Shown one piece after another: positions 1-6,800 of a stretch of 54,476 nucleotides of DNA (position 1 is the stretch's first letter; every line of letters begins with the position of its first letter). This DNA is from Halalkalibacter nanhaiisediminis (lineage in GTDB: Bacteria; Bacillota; Bacilli; Bacillales; Bacillaceae_D). The notes under the pieces are model-generated. The model was given only the letters and a program-made list of their open reading frames with translations, was not told where the DNA came from and made no database searches. A program made the translations under genes and the position numbers. The stretch covers positions 250,259 to 304,734 of the forward strand of contig NZ_VLKZ01000006.1 in NCBI RefSeq assembly GCF_007830185.1, in the 5' to 3' direction.

Positions 1-124
1 ATTAGCTCAAAATGTATCGCTAACGATACTTCTTAATAATTGACGAGATATCATGTATCTCTATTTCGCTTGGCTTTTGTTCAGTTTTCAAAGAACTCGG
101 TGTCGCTTGTTGACGACAAGTAAT
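1..124 (-). other. rRNA operon leader (16S upstream region)
   Basis: On the minus strand this stretch carries the conserved TTCTTTGAAAACTGAACA element found in Bacillus 16S leaders, directly downstream of a strong promoter. The 16S gene itself must begin beyond the left edge. It is called from the leader motif and promoter only, since no rRNA sequence is inside the window at this end. Confidence 0.7.
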
Positions 125-153
125 ATCATATAACAATAATTCGTTTTATGCAA
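125..153 (-). promoter_or_regulatory. Strong rRNA-type sigma-A promoter
   Basis: The minus strand reads TTGCAT, 17 bases, TATGAT, with A/T tracts upstream (about 154-185) that look like an UP element. It lies between tRNA-Leu(TAG) and the 16S leader, so it should drive the next rRNA operon. Transcription from the tRNA cluster probably also reads into it. Confidence 0.75.
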
Positions 154-201
154 TAGTTTTTTAAAAACTTTTTTCAAAAACAAATTTATTGAGATAAATA
201 G

Positions 202-283
202 TGCGGGTGAAGGGACTTGAACCCCCACGTCATAAGACACTAGATCCTAAGTCTAGCGCGTCTGCCAATTCCGCCACACCCGC
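202..283 (-). tRNA. tRNA-Leu (anticodon TAG)
   Basis: Class II tRNA with a long variable arm. The anticodon loop is CTTAGGA with anticodon TAG. The acceptor GCGGGTG pairs with CACCCGC. CCA is not encoded. It is the last tRNA of the cluster in transcription order. Confidence 0.95.
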
Positions 284-294
284 AAATATGAAAA

Positions 295-370
295 TGGTGA
301 GCCATGAAGGACTCGAACCTTCGACCCTCTGATTAAAAGTCAGATGCTCTACCAACTGAGCTAATGGCTC
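295..370 (-). tRNA. tRNA-Lys (anticodon TTT)
   Basis: Cloverleaf with acceptor GAGCCAT/ATGGCTC, anticodon TTT, the T-arm GGTTCGA and an encoded CCA end. Confidence 0.96.
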
Positions 371-375
371 TTAAA

Positions 376-451
376 TGGTGGAGGATGACGGGATCGAACC
401 GCCGACCCCCTGCTTGTAAGGCAGGTGCTCTCCCAGCTGAGCTAATCCTCC
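376..451 (-). tRNA. tRNA-Val (anticodon TAC)
   Basis: Cloverleaf with acceptor GGAGGAT/ATCCTCC, anticodon loop CTTACAA (anticodon TAC) and an encoded CCA. Confidence 0.96.
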
Positions 452-491
452 GAAGTACAGAATATCCTAATGAATATCCTGCTCATAAAAA

Positions 492-563
492 TGACCCGTA
501 CGGGATTCGAACCCGTGTTACCGCCGTGAAAGGGCGGTGTCTTAACCGCTTGACCAACGGGCC
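492..563 (-). tRNA. tRNA-Glu (anticodon TTC)
   Basis: Acceptor GGCCCGT/ACGGGTC with one G-U pair and anticodon TTC. CCA is not encoded. This tRNA is also the substrate GatCAB needs if the cell makes Gln-tRNA by transamidation. Confidence 0.95.
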
Positions 564-570
564 GATAAAA

Positions 571-645
571 TGGCTCCACAGGTAGGACTCGAACCTACGA
601 CCGATCGGTTAACAGCCGATAGCTCTACCACTGAGCTACTGTGGA
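571..645 (-). tRNA. tRNA-Asn (anticodon GTT)
   Basis: Acceptor TCCACAG/CTGTGGA, anticodon GTT, discriminator G and an encoded CCA. Confidence 0.96.
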
Positions 646-648
646 ACA

Positions 649-725
<77 letters not shown>

Positions 726-729
726 CTTT

Positions 730-803
730 TGGAGCGGGTGATGAGAATCGAACTCACGACATCAGCTTGGAAGGCTGAGGTTTTACCACTAAACTACACC
801 CGC
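730..803 (-). tRNA. tRNA-Gly (anticodon TCC)
   Basis: Acceptor GCGGGTG/CACCCGC, anticodon TCC, discriminator U and an encoded CCA. Confidence 0.96.
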
Positions 804-815
804 ATATAAAAATGA

Positions 816-892
816 TGGTCGGGAAGACAGGATTTGAACCTGCGACCCCCTGGTCCCAAACCAGGTGCTCTACCAAGCTGAGCCACTTCCCG
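816..892 (-). tRNA. tRNA-Pro (anticodon TGG)
   Basis: Acceptor CGGGAAG/CTTCCCG, anticodon TGG and an encoded CCA. Confidence 0.96.
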
Positions 893-927
893 TAACTATT
901 AATAAAATCATTGAACTTTCATAAAAA

Positions 928-1004
928 TGGTGCGCCCTGAGAGATTCGAACTCCCGACCTTTTGATTCGTAGTCAAACACTCTATCCAGCTGAGCTAAGG
1001 GCGC
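928..1004 (-). tRNA. tRNA-Arg (anticodon ACG)
   Basis: Acceptor GCGCCCT/AGGGCGC and anticodon ACG, whose A34 is normally deaminated to inosine. CCA is encoded. Confidence 0.96.
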
Positions 1005-1013
1005 AATATATAA

Positions 1014-1102
1014 TGGTGCCGAGGGCCGGACTTGAACCGGCACGGTAGTCACCTACCGCAGGATTTTAAGTCCTGTGTGTCTGCCAATTCCACCACCCCG
1101 GC
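1014..1102 (-). tRNA. tRNA-Leu (anticodon TAA)
   Basis: Class II tRNA with a long variable arm (CGGTAGGTGACTACCG region). The acceptor GCCGGGG pairs with CCTCGGC. The anticodon is TAA and CCA is encoded. Confidence 0.95.
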
Positions 1103-1117
1103 AGGACTTTTACTAAA

Positions 1118-1189
1118 AGCGGAAGACGAGATTCGAACTCGCGACCCCCACCTTGGCAAGGTGGTGTTCTACCACTGAACTACTTCCGC
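1118..1189 (-). tRNA. tRNA-Gly (anticodon GCC)
   Basis: Acceptor GCGGAAG/CTTCCGC, anticodon GCC and discriminator U. CCA is not encoded. Confidence 0.95.
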
Positions 1190-1192
1190 GTA

Positions 1193-1267
1193 TGGCTGGG
1201 CTAGCTGGATTCGAACCAACGCATGACGGAATCAAAATCCGTTGCCTTACCGCTTGGCGATAGCCCA
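1193..1267 (-). tRNA. tRNA-Gln (anticodon TTG)
   Basis: Acceptor TGGGCTA/TAGCCCA with the weak U1-A72 pair usual for tRNA-Gln, anticodon TTG and an encoded CCA. Confidence 0.96.
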
Positions 1268-1283
1268 ATATATTTTTTAAAGA

Positions 1284-1360
1284 TGGGGCGGCTGATGGGA
1301 ATTGAACCCACGAATGCCGGAATCACAATCCGGTGCGTTAACCACTTCGCCACAACCGCC
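1284..1360 (-). tRNA. tRNA-His (anticodon GTG)
   Basis: Anticodon GTG. The extra 5' G(-1) pairs with C73, the His identity element, because the acceptor only aligns when this extra pair is allowed. CCA is encoded. Confidence 0.95.
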
Positions 1361-1377
1361 ACTTTATTTAAAAACAA

Positions 1378-1453
1378 TGGTGGCTTGGGACGGAATCGAA
1401 CCGCCGACACATGGATTTTCAGTCCATTGCTCTACCGACTGAGCTACCAAGCC
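1378..1453 (-). tRNA. tRNA-Phe (anticodon GAA)
   Basis: Acceptor GGCTTGG/CCAAGCC, anticodon GAA and an encoded CCA. Confidence 0.96.
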
Positions 1454-1580
1454 ATATAAATGAACATAAACCACGTAACTTCTTTGTCCATTTCAAGTCT
1501 GCACTGTTCACAGAAATAAACACGCTCGACTTTTTATATCTCTTAATTACTCACTTCTCTTCCTTTATACTTAAAGGAAA

Positions 1581-1657
1581 TGGCGGTCCGGACGGGACTC
1601 GAACCCGCGACCTCCTGCGTGACAGGCAGGCATTCTAACCAACTGAACTACCGGACC
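1581..1657 (-). tRNA. tRNA-Asp (anticodon GTC)
   Basis: Acceptor GGTCCGG/CCGGACC, anticodon GTC, discriminator G and an encoded CCA. A 127-base AT-rich spacer with no visible gene separates it from tRNA-Phe. Confidence 0.96.
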
Positions 1658-1661
1658 ATTT

Positions 1662-1738
1662 TGGTTGCGGGGGACGGATTTGAACCGCCGACCTTCGGGT
1701 TATGAGCCCGACGAGCTGCCAGACTGCTCCACCCCGCG
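1662..1738 (-). tRNA. tRNA-fMet initiator (anticodon CAT)
   Basis: Anticodon CAT. The acceptor starts CGCGGGG against CCCCGCA, which gives the C1-A72 mismatch that marks bacterial initiators. CCA is encoded. A 179-base spacer with no visible gene separates it from tRNA-Ser. Confidence 0.95.
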
Positions 1739-1917
1739 TCGTTACAAAAGTAATCGTATGATATTTCCTCACTATAGAGGACGTCTTTCTCTACAAGCTT
1801 GTTCAATAATCAATCATTTGTCGATGTTACACGTAGCAAACCCAATGTTGAATCGCTCGTCGCTCCACCACACGTTATTTTCAAAAACACCATTTCGCTA
1901 TTTATGTAAGTTTAAAA

Positions 1918-2010
1918 TGGAGGAGGAAGAGGGATTCGAACCCCCGCGCGGTTTGAACCGCCTGTCGGTTTTCAAGACCGATCCCTTCAGCCAGACTTGG
2001 GTATTCCTCC
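1918..2010 (-). tRNA. tRNA-Ser (anticodon TGA)
   Basis: Class II tRNA of 93 bases with a long variable arm and anticodon TGA. The acceptor GGAGGAA pairs with TTCCTCC and CCA is encoded. The discriminator reads U, where tRNA-Ser usually has G. This is worth checking against the reads. Confidence 0.94.
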
Positions 2011-2023
2011 AAATATCTTTCCC

Positions 2024-2100
2024 TGGTGGATCCTGTAGGACTCGAACCTACGACCAATCGGTTATGAGCCGACCGCTCTGACCAACTGAGCTAAGGATCC
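2024..2100 (-). tRNA. tRNA-Ile2 (anticodon CAT, lysidine type)
   Basis: Anticodon CAT inside CGGCTCATAACCG. Acceptor GGATCCT and T-arm GTCGTAGGTTCGAG resemble Bacillus tRNA-Ile2, not tRNA-Met. C34 is therefore probably converted to lysidine by TilS to read AUA (inference from similarity). Confidence 0.85.
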
Positions 2101-2108
2101 TTACATAA

Positions 2109-2182
2109 TAGCGGCGGAGGGAGTCGAACCCACGACCTCACGGGTATGAACCGTACGCTCTAGCCAGCTGAGCTACACCGCC
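2109..2182 (-). tRNA. tRNA-Met elongator (anticodon CAT)
   Basis: The body starts GGCGGTGTAGCTCAG and has anticodon arm ACGGTTCATACCCGT, the Bacillus elongator tRNA-Met pattern. It lacks the initiator C1-A72 mismatch. CCA is not encoded. Confidence 0.9.
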
Positions 2183-2200
2183 ATAATATAATAATAATAT

Positions 2201-2276
2201 TGGTGGAGCCTAGCGGGATCGAACCGCTGACCTCCTGCGTGCAAGGCAGGCGCTCTCCCAGCTGAGCTAAGGCCCC
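2201..2276 (-). tRNA. tRNA-Ala (anticodon TGC)
   Basis: Acceptor GGGGCCT/AGGCTCC with one G-U pair, anticodon TGC and an encoded CCA. It is the first tRNA of the 20-gene cluster in transcription order. Confidence 0.96.
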
Positions 2277-2741
2277 AAAATTGATAATCCTTAAATTGTC
2301 CTTCTTTCGAGAACAATCAAACATCGTATTAGTCATCAGTCCATCTACCATAATCGACAAAACTGAATTCGACTACTTCTAACAGCTATAGACTTTTTAA
2401 CTGAGGCGACGTTTAATAATTTAACATATTAAAACTGATTTGACAACACATTTCGAAAAAAATATCTAAACGAGACATTTAAAAGTGAATTCCACTAAAA
2501 TGATTCACTTCATCGCTTTCAAGTACTATCCTCCGACTAAAATCAGAGATATTTAAAAAGCGGAAAATTAAATAATCTCTCCCAACCTCCAACCTATTTT
2601 TCAAGCTAGCTGTTGCTTTTCAATTCCGCTAACATTTTAACCTGTTTAAAAGTATATCATGAAACACAAGAAGTGCTGCTAATTATTTCAAAAAAAATAT
2701 CTAAACATATATGATTATATTCCGTTTGCAATACAAACCAT
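2277..2741. other. AT-rich spacer upstream of the tRNA cluster
   Basis: No open frame with a ribosome site or recognisable protein was found here. The only feature I can propose is a possible promoter for the tRNA cluster (listed separately). Confidence 0.5.
2418..2446 (-). promoter_or_regulatory. Possible tRNA-cluster promoter
   Basis: The minus strand reads TTGTCA, 17 bases, TAAATT, about 140 bases before tRNA-Ala. The -35 is good (5/6) and the -10 weak (4/6). It is the best candidate I see for the start of the 20-tRNA transcript. Confidence 0.4.
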
Positions 2742-3410
2742 CTAACCATATCGAACCAAAGCCCACTTTAAGTCATTCCAAATATCGACCCATTCTTCAA
2801 GTCCAACTGATAGGCGTAATAATGTATTAGAAATACTCATCTCTTTTCTTACTTCTTCTGGAACAGTTGCATGTGTCATTGAAGCTGGGCGCTAAAGTAA
2901 GTATTTCCCCATCTCCAAGGCTTATTGCAATGGGAATAAGTATCTCCAACTACGATGCCTGAAACTGTACCGCCATGCCCGCCAATGTATTTAATTGCAT
3001 TATGAATGACACTATCACAGCCTATTTTTAGTGGCTTTTGCAAATACGGAGTGGAAAAAGTATGATCGATAATAACCTTAATATCCTTTTTCTTAACAAT
3101 GATTACAACTAATTCTAAATCAATTAGTCTCATTGTTGGATTTTATTAGGGTCTCTATATAAATACACGTTTTATGTTCTTGAATATTTGAAATGATTTG
3201 TTCTTCTAAAATTGTAGCAGTTGGATTAGACAGCTTTGAATAGATGTAGCCCTCCTCCACACCTAAAAGTCGAATAGCCCCTTGCTCTAATGATGGAAAA
3301 GTAAATGTTGAAGTTTAATAAATAGGTGGAGTTAAGCTATCAAAATGATTTTTCGAATCATAACCGGCATGTATCGCTTTTGTTTCAAACTGATATACTT
3401 CTTTTTTCAT
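2742..3410 (-). pseudogene. Decayed methionine gamma-lyase / cystathionine gamma-synthase-like gene
   Basis: Remnant of a PLP enzyme of the Cys/Met metabolism family, probably methionine gamma-lyase or O-acetylhomoserine sulfhydrylase. It starts at 3410 after AAGGGGAGAAG with MKKEVYQFETKAIHAGYDSK. Then LTPPIY is followed by a stop where the family has Gln (TAA for CAA). Recognisable pieces follow: EEGYIYSKLSNPTATILEEQI, then, after a large internal deletion, IDHTFSTPYLQKPLKIG and IKYIGGHGGTVSGIVVGD around the PLP-lysine region. The C-terminus VPEEVRKEMSISNTLLRLSVG is in another frame up to a TAG at 2742. At least a nonsense codon, a deletion of the central domain and a frameshift are visible, so no active enzyme can be made. 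The longest open piece (2876-3133) should not be annotated as a gene. Confidence 0.85.
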
Positions 3411-3597
3411 CTTCTCCCCTTGTCAATATCCTATTCGTTCTACGCCCCAATACTCTAAACACCCTCTTACATCTTATTTTCTCTTTCTGAGTTCAGTTAC
3501 ATATGTACTGTTTTTACGTCGAAAATGATAAAAAAGGTTTCACCTGTTCTCAGTTATTAGCGTTAACTATTAACAGCCGATAACTTCCTGTTCAACA

Positions 3598-3638
3598 CCA
3601 AAAAGCACCCACACAGCTCAGTGTAGATGCTCACTTAA
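3598..3638 (-). terminator. Terminator after truA
   Basis: On the minus strand AGCATCTACAC pairs imperfectly with GTGTGGGTGCT around a 6-base loop and is followed by TTTTT. It lies just beyond the truA stop codon. Confidence 0.75.
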
Positions 3639-3657
3639 AATTTAATCCTACCTAATT

Positions 3658-4419
3658 TCAGTTTCTCCTCCAAGTCTCCCAGTCTCTAAAATCAATCTTT
3701 TCTAAGTACAGTCCACATGCATCTGCAAAGCCTGCATGATTCCGTTCTTTTGAATGTAAAATGTCAGGTATTGCATCAGCCTGTATTTCACCCAATCCAA
3801 CATTTATCAACGTCCCGACCATTTTTCTAACCATATTGTAAAGGAACCCATTACCGCGCACTCTAATTTCGATAAAGCCACTATTTTCTTCTATATCAAT
3901 AGAGTGGATTTTACGCACCATGGACTTTTTCTTAGACTTTGCATTTGAAAAAGCAGTAAAATCATGTTCACCAATAAAATGTTTAGCTGCTTTTTCCATC
4001 GTTGTGATATCCAACTTTTTCTCAATATGCATACTGTACTTTCGCATAAAAGGATTTATGTGCGCCTCGTTCCAGATCTTATACAGATAGGTTTTATCCG
4101 TTGCATTATACCGAGCATGAAAACGTTCAGGAACTAGCGTAACCTCAGTAACGCTAATATCCTGAGGTAAATATTTATTTAAGTATATCTTAATGTCAGC
4201 TTCAGCCAGATTATCACTGATCTTAAAATTGGCTGTTTGAGCAAGAGCATGTACACCTGCATCAGTCCTGCCGCTACCAATGATTTCGATTTTTTCCCCT
4301 ACCATTTCTGATAATACATTTTCTATTTTTCCTTGAATGGTATTTTCACCATTGCCGAGCCGCTGCCAGCCCTTATAGCGTCCACCATCATATTGAATGG
4401 TTAATTTATAATTGTTCAT
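3658..4419 (-). CDS. truA: tRNA pseudouridine synthase TruA
   Basis: Converts uridines 38-40 in the anticodon arm of many tRNAs to pseudouridine in the cytoplasm. The 253-residue protein is family-length. It has the N-terminal YDGGRYKGWQRL strand and the catalytic-Asp motif GSGRTDAGVHA near residue 50. The second half has VRGNGFLYNMVRKMVGTL, typical of the TruA C-terminal domain. Start 4419 follows AAGGAGAAGACG. The gene stands alone with a terminator just downstream and the rlmCD terminator upstream. In many Bacilli truA sits in the ribosomal-protein region, so its place beside rlmCD and a tRNA cluster is a local arrangement. Confident. Confidence 0.95.
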   Translation of the reverse strand: MNNYKLTIQYDGGRYKGWQRLGNGENTIQGKIENVLSEMVGEKIEIIGSGRTDAGVHALAQTANFKISDNLAEADIKIYLNKYLPQDISVTEVTLVPERFHARYNATDKTYLYKIWNEAHINPFMRKYSMHIEKKLDITTMEKAAKHFIGEHDFTAFSNAKSKKKSMVRKIHSIDIEENSGFIEIRVRGNGFLYNMVRKMVGTLINVGLGEIQADAIPDILHSKERNHAGFADACGLYLEKIDFRDWETWRRN

Positions 4420-4477
4420 CGTCTTCTCCTTCTGTTAGCCCTTTATTGTTTCTACAAATAATGATCCCAATAAAATA

Positions 4478-4523
4478 CGATTCCCTCACACAGCTTCTGC
4501 TATATGAGGGAAGATATCATTTT
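4478..4523 (-). terminator. Terminator after rlmCD
   Basis: On the minus strand TTCCCTCA...TGAGGGAA forms a hairpin with an inner AGC/GCT extension, followed by TCGTATTTTATT. The uridine run is imperfect, so the efficiency is uncertain. Confidence 0.6.
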
Positions 4524-4568
4524 TTTCTACTAACACATTATATTGTTACATGATAAGTAGGTTATGCC

Positions 4569-5951
4569 CTATTTTATGCCGTGTTTTCTTTCAAGCTTCA
4601 CGACCGCCTCCACGTGCGTACTATGCGCAAACATATCGACCGGCTGTACTTCCTTTGTCTCGTATCCCCCTTCATCAAGCATCTTCAAATCACGTGCAAG
4701 GGTTGCTGGGTTGCAGGAGACATAGACAACACGTTGTGGCTTCATAGCAAGAATCGTTTCAAGTAGCTTTTCGTCACAGCCTTTTCGCGGTGGGTCAACG
4801 ACGATGACGTCAGGGCGAATGCCTTGGGCGTACCACCACGGCATAACGTTTTCTGCTTCGCCGACAGCAAAGTCTACATTTGTAATTCCATTTAGTTCGG
4901 CATTACGCTTGGCATCAGCAATGGCATCAGGAACAATTTCTACCCCGTATACACGCTTGGCACGTTGGGCAAGAAATAGAGAGATTGTCCCAATTCCACA
5001 ATAAGCATCAATTACTGTTTCATTCCCCGTTAGGTTTGCATATTCAAGCGCCTTATCATAAAGAACCTTCGTCTGTTCTGGGTTGACCTGATAGAAAGAG
5101 CGGGCAGAAATAGCGAATTTAATATCGCCAATGTAATCATGAATGTATTCATCGCCCCAAAGAACATGTGTCTCTTCACCGAAGATGACGTTTGTACGCT
5201 TTGGATTGATGTTTTGCACGATCGATTTCACATTTGGGATCTGATTACAGATCTCTTCAATGATGTTTTTCTTATTCGGTAATTCTTTTCCTCTTGTTAC
5301 GAGGACGACCATGATTTCGCCAGTCTGCTTGCCATGTCTTGCAACGACATGCCGAAGCGTGCCCCGGTGCTTTTCTTCATCATAACCACGGATCCCGTAT
5401 TTTATCGCAATGCTTTTGACACTGCGAATGATTTCGTCGTTTTCTTCGTGCTGTATTAAGCATTGATCCATACTGATAATGCGGTGACTTCGCTCTTGGT
5501 AAAAGCCTGCAATTAAGCCACCTTCATTTTCGCCGACGGGAACTTGAGCTTTATTGCGATAACGCCATGGGTTGTCCATGCCAAGAGTTGGGTGAACTAG
5601 CACACTTTTTAGTCCACCAATGCGCTCAAGCACGTCCTGAACTTGCTTTTGCTTTACAATAAGCTGAGCCTCGTAGTTTAGGTGTTGCATTTGACAGCCA
5701 CCACACTGGTTATAAATCGGGCATGGGGGTTCGGCTCGATCTTCGCTTTGCTTTTCAATATTAAGGAGACGAGCAAAGCCATAGCCTTTGTTCGTTTTGG
5801 TTACTTTGATGTCAACGACTTCACCTGGCAAAGCCTTTGGTACAAATAGTGTATAACCATTTACCTTAGCAACGCCTGCGCCTTCGTGTGTTAAATCTTC
5901 AATCGTTACCTGAAGCTGCTCATTTTTTTGTACAGGTAGTTGTTTTGTCAT
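4569..5951 (-). CDS. rlmCD: 23S rRNA (uracil-5)-methyltransferase RlmCD/RlmD family (YefA-like)
   Basis: Makes 5-methyluridine in 23S rRNA using S-adenosylmethionine. In Bacillus subtilis the homologue YefA/RlmCD modifies two sites, U747 and U1939 (established knowledge). The protein has 460 residues. An N-terminal TRAM domain is at about 10-65. Iron-sulfur cysteines occur in [15 protein letters not shown] at about 77, with a further Cys at DQCLIQ. The SAM-binding motif is [14 protein letters not shown] and the [15 protein letters not shown] motif follows. The catalytic Cys is in [14 protein letters not shown]. Start 5951 is preceded by AAAAAGGACGGAATAG. It stands alone between the orphan 6102-6431 gene and truA. 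Length, Fe-S motif and catalytic motif all agree. Confidence 0.93.
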   Translation of the reverse strand: MTKQLPVQKNEQLQVTIEDLTHEGAGVAKVNGYTLFVPKALPGEVVDIKVTKTNKGYGFARLLNIEKQSEDRAEPPCPIYNQCGGCQMQHLNYEAQLIVKQKQVQDVLERIGGLKSVLVHPTLGMDNPWRYRNKAQVPVGENEGGLIAGFYQERSHRIISMDQCLIQHEENDEIIRSVKSIAIKYGIRGYDEEKHRGTLRHVVARHGKQTGEIMVVLVTRGKELPNKKNIIEEICNQIPNVKSIVQNINPKRTNVIFGEETHVLWGDEYIHDYIGDIKFAISARSFYQVNPEQTKVLYDKALEYANLTGNETVIDAYCGIGTISLFLAQRAKRVYGVEIVPDAIADAKRNAELNGITNVDFAVGEAENVMPWWYAQGIRPDVIVVDPPRKGCDEKLLETILAMKPQRVVYVSCNPATLARDLKMLDEGGYETKEVQPVDMFAHSTHVEAVVKLERKHGIK

Positions 5952-6056
5952 TCTATTCCGTCCTTTTTGATCTATTCATGGTAGCTATTGTACCATAAAA
6001 GATAACAATCAACTTACTCTTCGGCAATTAGAATTAGTTGGTTGTTTTTACACACT

Positions 6057-6090
6057 AAAAAAACGCTTCTACATTGTAAAAGCGCCGCTC
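6057..6090 (-). terminator. Terminator after the c-di-GMP-controlled orphan gene
   Basis: On the minus strand CGCTTTTACA pairs with TGTAGAAGCG (one mismatch), followed by TTTTTTTA. Confidence 0.8.
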
Positions 6091-6101
6091 TATTATCATC
6101 T

Positions 6102-6431
6102 TTAATATTTTTTAATGATACATAGTTTCTGTTTTAAATCGTTTAACCTTTTATATGCTTCATAATAGTCAACATCAATATGTGTCACCACATTAAACAT
6201 GACATTATGACTATATTGATTTCGAATTGCTGCAAATACGAAAGGTTTCTTTTTTTTCATTATGGCCATTACATCTGCGACTGGTAATGTCACTTCTTTC
6301 GTTTTCGTCCTTAAGAAGGTCGAGATAAACTGCTTAAATTGAGGTATAGACCGCTTTTCATCTGGAACTTCCATGATCATGTTATCAAATTTTTGTAAAA
6401 TGGTTTTAAGCTCTGGTTCTTTTAATTCCAT
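6102..6431 (-). CDS. Orphan 109-residue protein under a c-di-GMP riboswitch
   Basis: I do not recognise this family. The protein has 109 residues, is soluble and lysine-rich, with no signal peptide or membrane segment. It is probably mostly alpha-helical: an N-terminal acidic helix (MELKEPELKTILQKFDNMIM), a central VADVMAIMKKKKPFVFAAIR segment and a C-terminal DYYEAYKRLNDLKQKLCIIKKY helix. Start 6431 follows TAAGGAGTGAGTCGTAA, a strong site. The gene has its own promoter (6583-6611), a c-di-GMP-I aptamer in its leader and a terminator after it, so it is a complete one-gene unit. c-di-GMP riboswitches usually govern motility, adhesion, biofilm or signalling genes (known). That makes a role as effector or regulator of lifestyle plausible, but this is inference only. 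Confidence 0.8.
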   Translation of the reverse strand: MELKEPELKTILQKFDNMIMEVPDEKRSIPQFKQFISTFLRTKTKEVTLPVADVMAIMKKKKPFVFAAIRNQYSHNVMFNVVTHIDVDYYEAYKRLNDLKQKLCIIKKY

Positions 6432-6440
6432 TTACGACTC

Positions 6441-6486
6441 ACTCCTTATTAAATTGATGCCAAATGAAAATTACATGTTAAGGAGT
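6441..6486 (-). promoter_or_regulatory. Shine-Dalgarno / anti-Shine-Dalgarno pair (riboswitch expression platform)
   Basis: On the minus strand ACTCCTTA (6486-6479) is perfectly complementary to TAAGGAGT (6448-6441), the ribosome site of the orphan gene. It directly follows the c-di-GMP aptamer. No uridine-tailed terminator lies between aptamer and gene. The layout suggests control of translation initiation by sequestering the ribosome site. Confidence 0.65.
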
Positions 6487-6493
6487 TCATTTT

Positions 6494-6572
6494 CACAGGC
6501 AACTGGCTGACATGGGTTTCCCGTTAGTCCCTATAGCTTTGCGTCCTTACTTTTCAATAAGTTTGCCGTTTT
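6494..6572 (-). promoter_or_regulatory. c-di-GMP-I (GEMM) riboswitch aptamer
   Basis: The minus strand shows the GEMM layout: ACGGCAAAC, a short CTTA...TAAG hairpin with a GAAA-containing loop, the conserved GGACGCAAAGCTATAGGG core, CTAACGGG, then CCCATGTCAGCCAGTTGCC. The closing stem GGCAA/TTGCC is present. It lies about 65 bases before the start codon of the 109-residue gene and starts right at the expected transcription start. Confidence 0.88.
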
Positions 6573-6582
6573 CTATCCATTC

Positions 6583-6611
6583 ATTATAAAGTTTAGTAAG
6601 TTAAGAGTAAA
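6583..6611 (-). promoter_or_regulatory. Promoter of the riboswitch-controlled orphan gene
   Basis: The minus strand reads TTTACT, 17 bases, TATAAT. Transcription would start a few bases before the c-di-GMP aptamer, so promoter and riboswitch positions support each other. Confidence 0.7.
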
Positions 6612-6800
6612 CCATATTTAAATTAATCGAGCTCATTTGGTCAAATATTACTTCGAAGTTTGTCGATTAAATAATAGGGCATTTTAGTTAATAGGATGAT
6701 AATATAAAAGTAGATCCGCTGTTTTGGCATCAATTTTGTACATACTTATATTAAATTAATTAATTCATCTTTCTACTCAATTAGATGAGGAGGTAATTAT

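Noticed and set aside
2876-3133. 85-residue ORF as a real gene
   Set aside because: It is an internal fragment of the decayed PLP enzyme with no ribosome site.
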